A stretch of 63,273 nucleotides of DNA. Origin: UBA11889 sp002313255. GTDB taxonomy: Bacteria > Pseudomonadota > Gammaproteobacteria > Pseudomonadales > Azotimanducaceae. Both the position numbers and the translations under genes were made by a program. This document shows, piece after piece, positions 54,869 through 63,235 of the stretch. The notes beneath the pieces were generated by a model that saw nothing but the letters and a program-made list of their open reading frames with translations, ran no database searches and was not told the origin of the DNA. Numbering within the stretch: the first letter of the stretch is position 1; every line of letters starts with the position of its first letter. The stretch is from positions 1-63,273 of the forward strand of contig CAJWQX010000009.1 in the NCBI GenBank assembly GCA_913045265.1, read 5' to 3'.

Positions 54869-55948
54869 ATGACCCAGGACGTTGCAACCGACCGACAAGA
54901 ATTCAGTTTCGATGAGCTCATGGCGGATGATCCATTCGAAAAATCTTTAGTAACGAACGAAATCCAGTGCCACGGCGGGTACATCGATGGCGAATACGTT
55001 TCGCCGCGCGGCGCGCTGAGACGCCCCGCCATCCGCAACTGGTGTGAGCGTCTTTCGGTGGAAGATCATCCATTAATCACGATCCCCGAAAAATACGTGC
55101 CCCCAAATTATCCCAACTACGATCAGGCTAAGTACCTTCTTCAGGAGGGCGTCGTTGAACCCGTCACCCGTGCCCTGACAATCATCGCGATCGTTGAAGG
55201 TTTTGGCGCACGCATTCGCGAAGTTTCGGTACCCAATTTTGACACGGAGGTCGAGGAATCGGTCGAGGGCACTGCACTCGCACACCTAGCAAGCGGCCTC
55301 TTTGAAGCCCACGCAAGGGACGAGGCCGGCCATCGCGACCAAGGCGGCCATAAACAAATGTGGGAGGCCGCACGGGATGCCGGTCTCGACAACCCCGAAA
55401 TACCCGATGATGTGCTGTTGCGATTGATGTCGGGCGGGACACCGGCGACGCGCAAACGGCTTTACCCTGAACTTTCGGAACGCATGGAATCCATGCTCCT
55501 CATGATGACCAACGTGCTCATCATTGAAACGTTTGCCGAAGACACCTTTAACTGGGCGAAAAAACTTCTCGGCGACCCTGAAGTAAGCGCTGATCCGGAA
55601 CAAGCCGCTCACATTGTCGATTGTATTGCTCGCGACGAGGTACCCCACGTCGACTACCTCACAGTTGCTCTCTCCGAACTGCGCGCGCGCACGCTGATTG
55701 GAGTCGATGGCAAAACCACTCTTTCAGGCGCCGACGTGATCGATGGCGTGTTCCGACGCCAGTTACGCGGCATGGCGACAGTTCGACCGCAGCAAAGTCG
55801 GGAACGCAGTCAAGCGGATATCCACCTGGCCGTGTCCGACAAACGCCGTGCCAGTTCAGTTGCCCGCCAATTTGAAGAGCTTGATTCCGGTTGGACGTTC
55901 CCACACCGTGATGATGAGGAACTCGACGTTCTACTGAAAAGCGCGTGA
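54869..55948 (+). CDS. Ferritin-like di-iron carboxylate protein of unknown function
   Basis: I do not recognise a named family for this 359-aa protein. Its helices carry the full di-iron ligand pattern of ferritin-like proteins: E110, then E152-x-x-H155, E220, then E257-x-x-H260 (each ExxH preceded by Asp; ARDEAGH and ARDEVPH). Such sites are used by oxidases, oxygenases and hydroxylases. The frame stays open 15 codons upstream; ATG 54869 is preceded by GTGGAGAG. The stop overlaps the ABC1 kinase start by 4 bases, so the two are translated together. The N-terminal 90 residues are not similar to anything I know. Confidence 0.85.
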   Translation: MTQDVATDRQEFSFDELMADDPFEKSLVTNEIQCHGGYIDGEYVSPRGALRRPAIRNWCERLSVEDHPLITIPEKYVPPNYPNYDQAKYLLQEGVVEPVTRALTIIAIVEGFGARIREVSVPNFDTEVEESVEGTALAHLASGLFEAHARDEAGHRDQGGHKQMWEAARDAGLDNPEIPDDVLLRLMSGGTPATRKRLYPELSERMESMLLMMTNVLIIETFAEDTFNWAKKLLGDPEVSADPEQAAHIVDCIARDEVPHVDYLTVALSELRARTLIGVDGKTTLSGADVIDGVFRRQLRGMATVRPQQSRERSQADIHLAVSDKRRASSVARQFEELDSGWTFPHRDDEELDVLLKSA

Positions 55949-57261
55949 ACGCCGAAGCGAATTCGAGCGTTTTGACGTTCGTCCCTGCGTCGCTCGCGGA
56001 ACGCGCGTACCGTTCGACTCAAATTTCGTGGACCGGTTTACGCGTCTGGCTTCATTACCAAACTCTTATATGGTGGGACAAACTACGGCGGCGCGACCCG
56101 GATGCACGTGACCTCCATGCTGTCCATCAAAGAAACGCAGACCTTATTTTCCACACGGCCGTCACGCTGCGAGGCATGCTCGTTAAAATGTGTCAGGTTA
56201 TCGGGACTCGTTCCGACATTTTTCCTCGTGAATATGTGTCCGTTTTATCCCAATGCCAGGACCGACTGCCGGCTCGGGAATTCGAGTCCATTCGGCGTGT
56301 TGTCGAAGAAGACCTTGGCAAACCCATTGGATCCGTTTTTGCCAAGTTCGAAACCACGCCCGTCGCTGCCGCATCCCTCGCCCAAGTGCACCGAGCCCAG
56401 TTGGTTACCGGAGAAAAGGTGGCCGTCAAAGTGCAGTACCCAGACATCGAACACATCATGCACACGGACATGACCGCATCACGCCGTATCGCGGCGTTGT
56501 ATGCGCGGTTTTCCGACAACCCTATCGATTTCCTACCGCTGCTCGATGAATTACAAACCCATCTTCGGATGGAGCTCGATTTTCGCCGCGAGGTAGAAAG
56601 CGCGGATCGGGTGCGAGATTTTTTCTCTCGTGATCAAGACGTCCGAGTACCCCGTGTGTTCGAAGAGTTTTCGACCCGACGAATCATCACCATGGAATTC
56701 GTTACGGGCGCTAAACCCAACGACCTCGACGAACTGCACGCGGCGGGTATTGATACGCAAGACTTCATGCTCCGTTTGATGCGTATTTTCAATCGCATGA
56801 TCCTTGCGCACGGTTTTTTCCACGCCGACCCTCATCCAGGAAATATCTTCGTCACGGCCGACGAGCAAGGTAAGCCGGTATTTACGCTGCTGGATTTCGG
56901 GCTTTCAAAACAACTGCCGCGAGGCTTCGGTATGGGTTTGTTCGAGCTGATGTTTTCGATGATGACGTTTAACGAATCTGCCATGTTGCGAGCATTTCGA
57001 GAGCTCGGGTTCGACACGCGCAAAGGCGATGACGACAGCCTCCTCTATATCGCTCGACGCATGATTTCGCGCTCGGATACCGGTTCGTTTCAGGGTGAAT
57101 TCACCGAAGATATGACCGACGAAATGTTTGACGCCGTTCGAGAAAGCCCCATCGTCACGGTACCCACCGATTTCGTTCTGGTTGCTCGCGCATTTTCGTT
57201 GCTTTCGGGGATCGGGCACGCGATCGGCCAGCGCGGCAACGCCCTTGATGCCATGAGCTGA
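55945..57261 (+). CDS. ABC1/ADCK (UbiB-like) atypical kinase
   Basis: Kinase-like protein of 438 aa in the UbiB/COQ8 family, whose members support quinone synthesis or lipid biology. Seen: Ala-rich loop VAAASLAQVHRAQL, ATP lysine VAVKVQYP (K162), the Glu of LDFRREVESADR, catalytic loop HADPHPGNIF and metal loop LLDFGLSKQL. The family KxGQ motif is altered to KMCQ at residues 81-84. Starts GTG 55945 inside the stop of the di-iron gene. No C-terminal membrane anchor like that of UbiB is evident. Confidence 0.92.
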   Translation: MNAEANSSVLTFVPASLAERAYRSTQISWTGLRVWLHYQTLIWWDKLRRRDPDARDLHAVHQRNADLIFHTAVTLRGMLVKMCQVIGTRSDIFPREYVSVLSQCQDRLPAREFESIRRVVEEDLGKPIGSVFAKFETTPVAAASLAQVHRAQLVTGEKVAVKVQYPDIEHIMHTDMTASRRIAALYARFSDNPIDFLPLLDELQTHLRMELDFRREVESADRVRDFFSRDQDVRVPRVFEEFSTRRIITMEFVTGAKPNDLDELHAAGIDTQDFMLRLMRIFNRMILAHGFFHADPHPGNIFVTADEQGKPVFTLLDFGLSKQLPRGFGMGLFELMFSMMTFNESAMLRAFRELGFDTRKGDDDSLLYIARRMISRSDTGSFQGEFTEDMTDEMFDAVRESPIVTVPTDFVLVARAFSLLSGIGHAIGQRGNALDAMS

Positions 57262-57338
57262 TATTTTAAGAGGCCGGACCCTGGCCAATATCCCGCGCTC
57301 CTTAAGCGACGCCCCACAAAGGACATCGGAACTTATCA

Positions 57339-58739
57339 ATGGAAACCGAAACGGCTCTGACGGCTGACTACCTTGTGATCGGCAGCGGCGCCATGGGGAT
57401 GGCGTTCACTGATGTGCTGATCCAGGAAACCGACGCCTCCATCGTAATGGTGGACCGCCATCATCGACCTGGAGGGCATTGGAACGATTCCTACCCCTAC
57501 GTTCGCCTGCACCAACCTTCCTCATTTTACGGCGTCAATTCTCGACACCTCGGCACCGACGCCGTTGATCAGACCGGCTGGAACAAGGGATTGCACGAAC
57601 TCGCCTCAGGCGCTGAAGTTTGCACCTACTTCGATCAAATCATGCAGCAGCAATTTCTCCCGTCCGGCCGTGTCCAGTACTTTCCGATGTGCGATTATCT
57701 CGGCGAAACCCAGTTTAAATCGCTCGTTTCTGGCCGCGAATACGTCGTATCCGCGAGCTGCAAGGTTGCCGACGCAACGTACATGGACGTCGTGGTGCCG
57801 GCCATGCGCACTCCTCCGTTTTCGGTTGACGCCGATATTCGCTGTATTGCATTAAACGACCTCACCCGTATCGACGCAGCGGCGCGTCGTTACGTTGTGA
57901 TCGGCGGCGGAAAAACAGCCATGGACGCGTGCTTGTGGTTGCTCGAAAACTCTGCCGATCCGGACGCTATTTCTTGGGTCATGCCACGAGATTCATGGAT
58001 CCTAGATCGAGCGAACATCCAACCCGGCGAACTCAACACCGGACGTATCTTGTCGGGGGCTGTGGAAACCATGTCGGCGATTGCCAAGGCCGAGTCAGTC
58101 GAGGAACTTTTTGACGATCTGGAAGCTACGGGTCAATTAATGCGTCTCGATGCCAACGTTCGGCCCACCATGTTTCGGTGCGCGACGGTGACCGAAACCG
58201 AACTTGAGGCATTACGGAGCATTCACAATATCATCCGGATGGGTCGCGTCACGGCACTCACCAGTGGGGAGATTGAGCTCGAACATGGCACCGTGGCGGT
58301 TGAGAACGATTCACTATTTATCGATTGCGCCGGCGATGGTCTCAAACGCCAACCCGCGATGCCCGTTTTCCAGGAAAACAGCATTACGTTGCAGTCCGTA
58401 CGTACGTGCCAACAAGTTTTCAGTGCCGCATTCATCGGCCACGTCGAGGCCAGCTACGAAGACGAGCAACAAAAAAACGAACTATGCGCCGTGGTCCCGC
58501 ATCCAAATTCGGATATCGATTGGTTGCGTAACCGGTTTGCCGACAACGTGAACACGTTTCGTTGGAACCAAGACTCGAAGCTCGTGGACTGGCTTCGCGC
58601 TTCCCGACTCGACCCGTTCAACCAGCCCAGCAATGGGGCCGATCAACCCAACGGCGACGACGCCAAGCGTATCGACGAAATGATGCGAAACGCGCCGCTC
58701 GCGATGCAGAAACTACAACAATTGTTGGGCTTTGGTTAA
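57339..58739 (+). CDS. FAD-dependent NAD(P)-binding oxidoreductase (monooxygenase-like)
   Basis: Flavoprotein of 466 aa of the Baeyer-Villiger/FMO type. FAD-binding GxGxxG is in LVIGSGAMGMAF, followed by RPGGHWNDSYPYVRLHQP as in flavin monooxygenases. A second dinucleotide site, VVIGGGKTAMDACLW, binds NAD(P). I cannot name the substrate. It lies 77 bp after the ABC1 kinase on the same strand, so the di-iron protein, kinase and flavoprotein probably form one operon. The FMO fingerprint FxGxxxHxxxY(F) is not clear. Confidence 0.87.
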   Translation: METETALTADYLVIGSGAMGMAFTDVLIQETDASIVMVDRHHRPGGHWNDSYPYVRLHQPSSFYGVNSRHLGTDAVDQTGWNKGLHELASGAEVCTYFDQIMQQQFLPSGRVQYFPMCDYLGETQFKSLVSGREYVVSASCKVADATYMDVVVPAMRTPPFSVDADIRCIALNDLTRIDAAARRYVVIGGGKTAMDACLWLLENSADPDAISWVMPRDSWILDRANIQPGELNTGRILSGAVETMSAIAKAESVEELFDDLEATGQLMRLDANVRPTMFRCATVTETELEALRSIHNIIRMGRVTALTSGEIELEHGTVAVENDSLFIDCAGDGLKRQPAMPVFQENSITLQSVRTCQQVFSAAFIGHVEASYEDEQQKNELCAVVPHPNSDIDWLRNRFADNVNTFRWNQDSKLVDWLRASRLDPFNQPSNGADQPNGDDAKRIDEMMRNAPLAMQKLQQLLGFG

Positions 58740-58802
58740 CTGAGGAGGCGCGAACGTAACGCACCTCCGTATTCCAGCATCGTTCTTCTATACGCGCATC
58801 TC

Positions 58803-59018
58803 TTAGCGCAAGCGGTCGACCAATTGATCCTCGTCTGGGAATTCGCCGGTTTCGTGCTTGGAGTACACCAGGTCACCGTCGACCACCACATCGAAAATGC
58901 CACCGGCGCCTTCAATAAGAAACGCATCGGCACTAAACGCGTCCTTTAACTTAGCCGCCAAACTGACGGCTTTCGGTTTATACGATCACTCGACGCAATA
59001 AGTAATGGTGATGTCCAT
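58803..59018 (-). CDS. SelW/Rdx-family selenoprotein with in-frame UGA (CxxU)
   Basis: A 71-codon gene of the Rdx (SelT/SelW/SelH) thioredoxin-like family. It reads MDITITYCVE-UGA-SYKPKA and continues as a complete Rdx domain: LIEGAGGIFDVVVDGDL, YSKHETGEFP, ending LVDRLR and TAA. The UGA is codon 11, bases 58988-58986, exactly the second position of the CxxC redox motif of Cys homologues. If selenocysteine is inserted there, the product is a small redox selenoprotein. A hairpin follows 14 bases later. Convergent with the FAD oxidoreductase, divergent from the UPF0178 gene. The alternative is a nonsense mutation of a Cys codon. Confidence 0.8.
58953..58971 (-). promoter_or_regulatory. Candidate SECIS hairpin downstream of the UGA
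   Basis: AGCCGTCA-GTT-TGGCGGCT on the minus strand folds into an 8-bp stem (one U:G pair) with a G-first loop. The loop G is 26 bases from the U of the UGA, within the distance window known for bacterial SECIS elements. A 3-bp outer helix (AAC/GTT) could extend it. Confidence 0.55.
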
Positions 59019-59152
59019 TCCGGCAATCTCCGCTGGCCAAGGAGTTCTCGCATCATAACCGATGCGCGACCCCACCGTGCGTTCCCTTTGGAGGTCCAAT
59101 AAGGCACGGCGCTTACCCAACGAATTCAACGCATGGAATACACTGCGCGACT

Positions 59153-59614
59153 ATGCGAGCAAGCCGAAGAAAAATATGGGTCGACGGTGATGCCTGTCCC
59201 AAAAACGTCAAAGAAATTCTATTTCGCGCCGCGGAACGCGTTCGTATCGAGTTGTTTCTGGTTGCCAATCAGTTCGTTCCGGTACCGAAATCGCCTTTGC
59301 TCATATCCATTCAGGTTCCATCCGGCATCGACGTCGCTGACAACTACATCGTGGAGCACGTCTCACCCGGGGACTTGGTGGTTACCGCGGATATTCCGCT
59401 AGCAGCCCTCATCGTCAGGGAAAATGCAGTCGCCCTCAACCCGCGTGGAACACTCTATAACGAGGAAAATATCGGTGCCCACCTAGCCCGACGTAATTTC
59501 ATGGACGAATTGCGGTCCACCGGCGCCGTCACGGGCGGGCCAGACGCATTCGGCAAAGTCGATCAACAGACATTTGCCAACGCGCTCGACCGCTGGCTGG
59601 CGAAAGGAGAATGA
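59153..59614 (+). CDS. yaiI: UPF0178 family protein (YaiI/YqxD)
   Basis: Conserved protein of 153 aa, likely a PIN-like fold. Family motifs: KIWVDGDACPKNVKEILFRA, PGDLVVTADIPLAALIV, and TGGPDAFGKVDQQTFANAL. Function is not established. The start is ATG 59153. It is divergent from the Rdx gene with 134 bp between, and the 125 bp downstream hold no gene. Confidence 0.92.
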   Translation: MRASRRKIWVDGDACPKNVKEILFRAAERVRIELFLVANQFVPVPKSPLLISIQVPSGIDVADNYIVEHVSPGDLVVTADIPLAALIVRENAVALNPRGTLYNEENIGAHLARRNFMDELRSTGAVTGGPDAFGKVDQQTFANALDRWLAKGE

Positions 59615-59739
59615 ACCAATGCAGTTTACCGGCCAACGACCGGTGGCTTTGATCCTTCATCGACGCTGAGCAGTTCAAGTCCCGACCGATGGAGGCCGGG
59701 ACTCTAATGACTACTGTCGCAACAGGTCGGGGCTCAATG

Positions 59740-62547
59740 CTACTCGGTGAACGGACCCGTGATCTCGTAGGTGATGCCGTCGGCCGAGTCACCCGTCGGA
59801 CCACGTTGTGAACTGAAATAGAGCCGTGTCATGTCCGACGTAAACGCAGGGCCCGTCATTTCCGAATTGCCCTGACCAATGATGCGAACGATCGGCACCA
59901 CGTAATCATTAGCAATGGCAACCAACTCCATGTTGCCACCGTCTTCCGCGATGATGATATCGCCCGCCGGGCTCATCTCGAGATTATCGAGACCCGAAGC
60001 GAGTCCGCCGTTCAGATCCGTCGTCTGATCGTAGATGATCGTCATCGTGTCGTTATCAATGTCGTACTGATAGACGCGGTTATCGTTCTTGGTCGTGAAA
60101 TACATCGACCGAGCGTGATAGTCGAGTCCTTCCCCGCCATTGAACGATGTGGCCGGCCCGTACTGGTAGCGTGTTTCAACACCGTTCGCCACGGTTGGGT
60201 CGCTAATTGCTCCCCACGTGACGTTGTTGTCAGCATCCACCACGGCGACTTCTAAGGCTCCCGAGCTAAGATCGGAACGCGCAATGGTTGAGGCCGCTAG
60301 GCCCGCGTCAAAGCTGATATCCGAGCTCGCGGTTTGATTCTGATGCACTTCCACCGCCAGCACATTCGTACCAGACGTCGTCGCAACCAGTTCCGCATCA
60401 AAGCTGACATCTGAGCTCGTGGCACTCACCTGATGCACTTCAACCGCCAGTACATTTTCGGCAGTCGTTGTCCTCGACGCGATGAACTCGGGATCAAAAC
60501 TCACGTCCGAGCTACCCGCGCTGCTTTGATGGACTTCGACCGCCACTACGTTCTCGCCGGCGACCAGACCGTCGAGTGCGACATCGTACATATAGGCCGT
60601 ACTTTCACTCCCGGCATCGCCCGACGTCGTCTGGAACGTAATGACGCCGTCACCCATATTGAGCGAACGTGCCACTTCAGTACCATTGAGGTACACAACG
60701 CAACCATCGTCGCGTTGGGTTTTCATGCAAAGCGCGGTGATGTCGGATATATCCGCGACCGTGAATGTATGCCGAAAGTAGTAGGTGACATGACCGCTCG
60801 TGATCAGCGTGTTCTCGTCGCCCTCGGTGAAGCCCAACTCGGCAGCACCCGTCGTCCAACTGGAGTCGTCAAAATCGCTCGCGGTCCACGCCGTGCCTTG
60901 GTCGGTGCCGTCGTCGAGATAGCTCCAATCCGCTTTTCTCGCAATCAAAGCCTCCGTCGTCGGTGTCGCATCGCCCGCCAACAAGAGGCTCGCATCGACC
61001 GTGAACGGATGAAAGTTATTGCCGTCATCCGATGCATTGCTTGCGTAATCGCCCGCGCCAATCGTTCCCGCGGCAAGCCCGTCACGGGCCACCTCGGTAC
61101 CGTTCAGATAGACGATGGCCCCGTCGTCGCGCTTGAGGTTGACCGTTAAGGCGGAAATATCGCCAAGGTCAGCGACCGAGAAGCTATGACGGAAATAATA
61201 CGTCGTCGCACCACTTTGGATGAGTGTGGCTTCATCCCCTTCGGTGAACCCAAGTTCCGCAGGTCCCGTCGACCAGCTTGAATCATCAAAGCTAGCCGCT
61301 TGCCATGCAGTACCTTGATCCGTGGCGTCATCCAAGTAACTCCACGTCGATCCTTTCGAAACAATCACTCTGGACGGATCCGCAGACGAGATCAGCGATC
61401 CCATCGCGATTGACGTCGCGGTGTAACCGACCGGATCAGCTCCATCACTCGTCGATTGTGACGCATAAGTGATGGTTCCCGTTGGCATCGCTGTCCTATG
61501 CACCTCGGTGCCGTTGAGGTACACCACGGCGCCATCATCGACTTCGAGTGACAGCGTCAGCGCCGAAAGATCGGTCCCCGCCAAGTCCGTCGAAAATTCA
61601 GAGCGGAAATAGTAGGTATTGGCATTACTGTCAGTGATCAGCGTGTTCTCATCGCCCTCGTTAAACCCAAGTTCACCGGCTCCGGAAGACCAGCCCGAGT
61701 CATCAAATCCAACCTGCCGCCAGGCCGACCCTTGATCGGTGTTGTCGTCGAGATAGCTCCAGGTCGCCTCCTGCGCCACGAGATCTTGGCTACCGGCCAC
61801 CCGAACGGTCGTCGGGGTAAACCGATAAAAATTTCCATCTGATCGGTCTTCGGTTTCGTACACGATGCCCGTGTCTGGGTCGACTGCCGCGGCTTCGTGA
61901 TTAAACTCCCCCAACGCTTCGCGCTTGGTCGCCGCCGTCGCACCCGTGACATCGCATTCATAGGTATAGCCATCTGCCATTTCTTCGCACGTGAGCCAGG
62001 TCCCCCACGGAGTAGTGCCACCTGCGCAATTACGTCGGGTATTCGTACAAATGGAGTAGGCGTCCGTGATGTTTCCACTCGAGTCAAACCGGATTGCGCC
62101 AACGCCGCCTTGGCTGCCACTCTCGGCATTCGATACGTAAATCCAACCGCCGTCATCGGTATCAAACACGGCACCGCCATCCGGCGCCCGAACCCAAGGA
62201 AAGTCGGTACCCGCAACATTTTGTGTCGTCTGCGCAATGACGCGTGACGTAAAACCTTCGGGCAACTGCAGCCCGTTGTCATCAGCCCCTTGAAGCGCAC
62301 CAAGATTCGTGAGGTACGTGCGAGGGAGCGGGTTGCCCTCAGCCTCCTCCGCCGCAGCCGCATCGGACGATGCCGTTGGTACCAACGTCCAGTCCGACGA
62401 TCCATAAGGCCCATCCGGGTCTGGTTTGCCGCCGTCACCACCGCCGCTACAAGCGATAATGATTGGCGAAGCCGCCGCATAGGTTGCATAACGCGTCGAA
62501 AGCTTAAGGAACTTCCTGCGATCAAGGTCCGTTTGGGTAGTCTTCAT
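59740..62547 (-). CDS. PhoX-like (DUF839) alkaline phosphatase/phosphatase with nested beta-sandwich insertions
   Basis: Exported protein of 935 aa. The N-terminus has a twin-arginine-like DRRKFLKLS followed by a hydrophobic stretch and a lipobox-like IIIACS. Residues 75-245 (TPWGTWLTCEE, NHEAAAVDP, YETEDRSDGNFYRFTP) and 758-935 (LSSGALEVAVVD, NGGEGLDYHARSMYFTT, LDNLEMSPAGDIIIAEDG) are the two halves of a PhoX/DUF839 domain. PhoX enzymes remove phosphate from organic esters in low-phosphate water. Between the halves lie about 500 residues of inserted modules (listed separately). A Pho-box-like site lies 125 bases upstream. Whether the enzyme is still active is unknown. Confidence 0.9.
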   Translation of the reverse strand: MKTTQTDLDRRKFLKLSTRYATYAAASPIIIACSGGGDGGKPDPDGPYGSSDWTLVPTASSDAAAAEEAEGNPLPRTYLTNLGALQGADDNGLQLPEGFTSRVIAQTTQNVAGTDFPWVRAPDGGAVFDTDDGGWIYVSNAESGSQGGVGAIRFDSSGNITDAYSICTNTRRNCAGGTTPWGTWLTCEEMADGYTYECDVTGATAATKREALGEFNHEAAAVDPDTGIVYETEDRSDGNFYRFTPTTVRVAGSQDLVAQEATWSYLDDNTDQGSAWRQVGFDDSGWSSGAGELGFNEGDENTLITDSNANTYYFRSEFSTDLAGTDLSALTLSLEVDDGAVVYLNGTEVHRTAMPTGTITYASQSTSDGADPVGYTATSIAMGSLISSADPSRVIVSKGSTWSYLDDATDQGTAWQAASFDDSSWSTGPAELGFTEGDEATLIQSGATTYYFRHSFSVADLGDISALTVNLKRDDGAIVYLNGTEVARDGLAAGTIGAGDYASNASDDGNNFHPFTVDASLLLAGDATPTTEALIARKADWSYLDDGTDQGTAWTASDFDDSSWTTGAAELGFTEGDENTLITSGHVTYYFRHTFTVADISDITALCMKTQRDDGCVVYLNGTEVARSLNMGDGVITFQTTSGDAGSESTAYMYDVALDGLVAGENVVAVEVHQSSAGSSDVSFDPEFIASRTTTAENVLAVEVHQVSATSSDVSFDAELVATTSGTNVLAVEVHQNQTASSDISFDAGLAASTIARSDLSSGALEVAVVDADNNVTWGAISDPTVANGVETRYQYGPATSFNGGEGLDYHARSMYFTTKNDNRVYQYDIDNDTMTIIYDQTTDLNGGLASGLDNLEMSPAGDIIIAEDGGNMELVAIANDYVVPIVRIIGQGNSEMTGPAFTSDMTRLYFSSQRGPTGDSADGITYEITGPFTE
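60292..61764 (-). repeat. Nested triple module inside the PhoX-like gene (A1-A2-A3-B3-B2-B1)
   Basis: A common extracellular module, WSYLDDxTDQGxAW ... FDDSxW ... AELGFxEGDExTLI ... YYFR ... DDGxVVYLNGTEV, ending ENVxAVEVHQ ... SSDxSFD, occurs three times. A-parts start at residues 262, 401 and 540 (139-residue period). Only the third is followed at once by its B-part; then two more B-parts follow (AVEVHQ at 669, 701, 731). A-parts: 61764-61384, 61347-60967, 60930-60562; B-parts: 60558-60478, 60459-60379, 60366-60292. Confidence 0.85.
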
Positions 62548-62856
62548 TCCCCTCTCTCCCCGTATTACTTTTGTTTATTGACCTCCAATTCACACCACCC
62601 GTTCAACTCCGTTAGGTCGAAAAACGATCAACTAACGTCAGGAAGTCATTTCCTCACCTTAAACTTACTACTATTGTCACAAGAATGTAACAAATCGAAA
62701 GTCGCACTCGTCACTCGCCTAAATGGTGACATTCGGGATTTACAAGGGGGATTTAATCGCTCTGGTTAGAAAGGGTGCCCGTGCATGTTTCCCCGGGTCG
62801 TGTTTGCTCCCAATTCGAGAGCTGAATACCATGGGGCCACGCGGGTTCTCGCGCGA
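62548..62856. other. 309-bp intergenic region between the PhoX-like gene and DUF2164 gene
   Basis: No coding frame of note. It holds the probable control region of the PhoX-like gene on the minus strand, including the Pho-box-like repeat, and a purine-rich GGGGAGAGAGGGG ribosome site just before the start codon. I see no further structure. Confidence 0.6.
62672..62693 (-). promoter_or_regulatory. Pho-box-like PhoB site
   Basis: The minus strand reads TTGTTACATTC followed directly by TTGTGACAATA: two 11-base direct repeats fitting the PhoB pattern (TGTnACA every 11 bases, AT-rich between). It lies about 125 bases upstream of the PhoX-like start, consistent with phosphate-starvation control. 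Confidence 0.5.
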
Positions 62857-63111
62857 TTACCGTCTGAAATCAGTCGGTTTTTCGAGCTCGAATACCGCTT
62901 CACCAAAATCCTCTAGGCGTCGTTCAAGGATCGCTTGGGCGTCATACAACGCACGATTATAAAAGTACGCGCCCATTTCCTCGGCAAAGAAATCGAGAAG
63001 GAACTCGGCATCAAAACCGCCCAACTCCTGGTTGAGCTCTTCTCGGAAATACGTCTGGATTCGACCGACAATGACTTTTTTTTCGTCACCGGAGAATTCA
63101 ACGATGGCCAT
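62857..63111 (-). CDS. DUF2164 family protein
   Basis: A conserved small protein of 84 aa with IVGRIQTYFREELNQELGGF, LLDFFAEEMGAYFYNRALYD and a C-terminal acidic helix, matching DUF2164. No function is known for the family. The only reasonable start is ATG 63111. Its relation to the PhoX-like gene 309 bp downstream is unclear. Confidence 0.88.
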   Translation of the reverse strand: MAIVEFSGDEKKVIVGRIQTYFREELNQELGGFDAEFLLDFFAEEMGAYFYNRALYDAQAILERRLEDFGEAVFELEKPTDFRR

Positions 63112-63235
63112 GTGCCCTACTCACGTCCTCCGATCATGATATCCAAGCGACGAAAAATGAAGACCGCAGACTCAACAGCCGCTTAGTTTTGCACTTCGGC
63201 GACAACAAGTCGTGAAGTTCGACCCCCATCGCATC

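Noticed and set aside
54709..55038. 110-residue N-terminal extension of the sulfatase
   Set aside because: The extension has no family similarity and overlaps the start of the divergent di-iron gene. The family N-terminus begins at ATG 54708.
60433..61149. 238-codon plus-strand frame
   Set aside because: Antisense to the repeated modules of the PhoX-like gene; its own repeats are the mirror of those modules.
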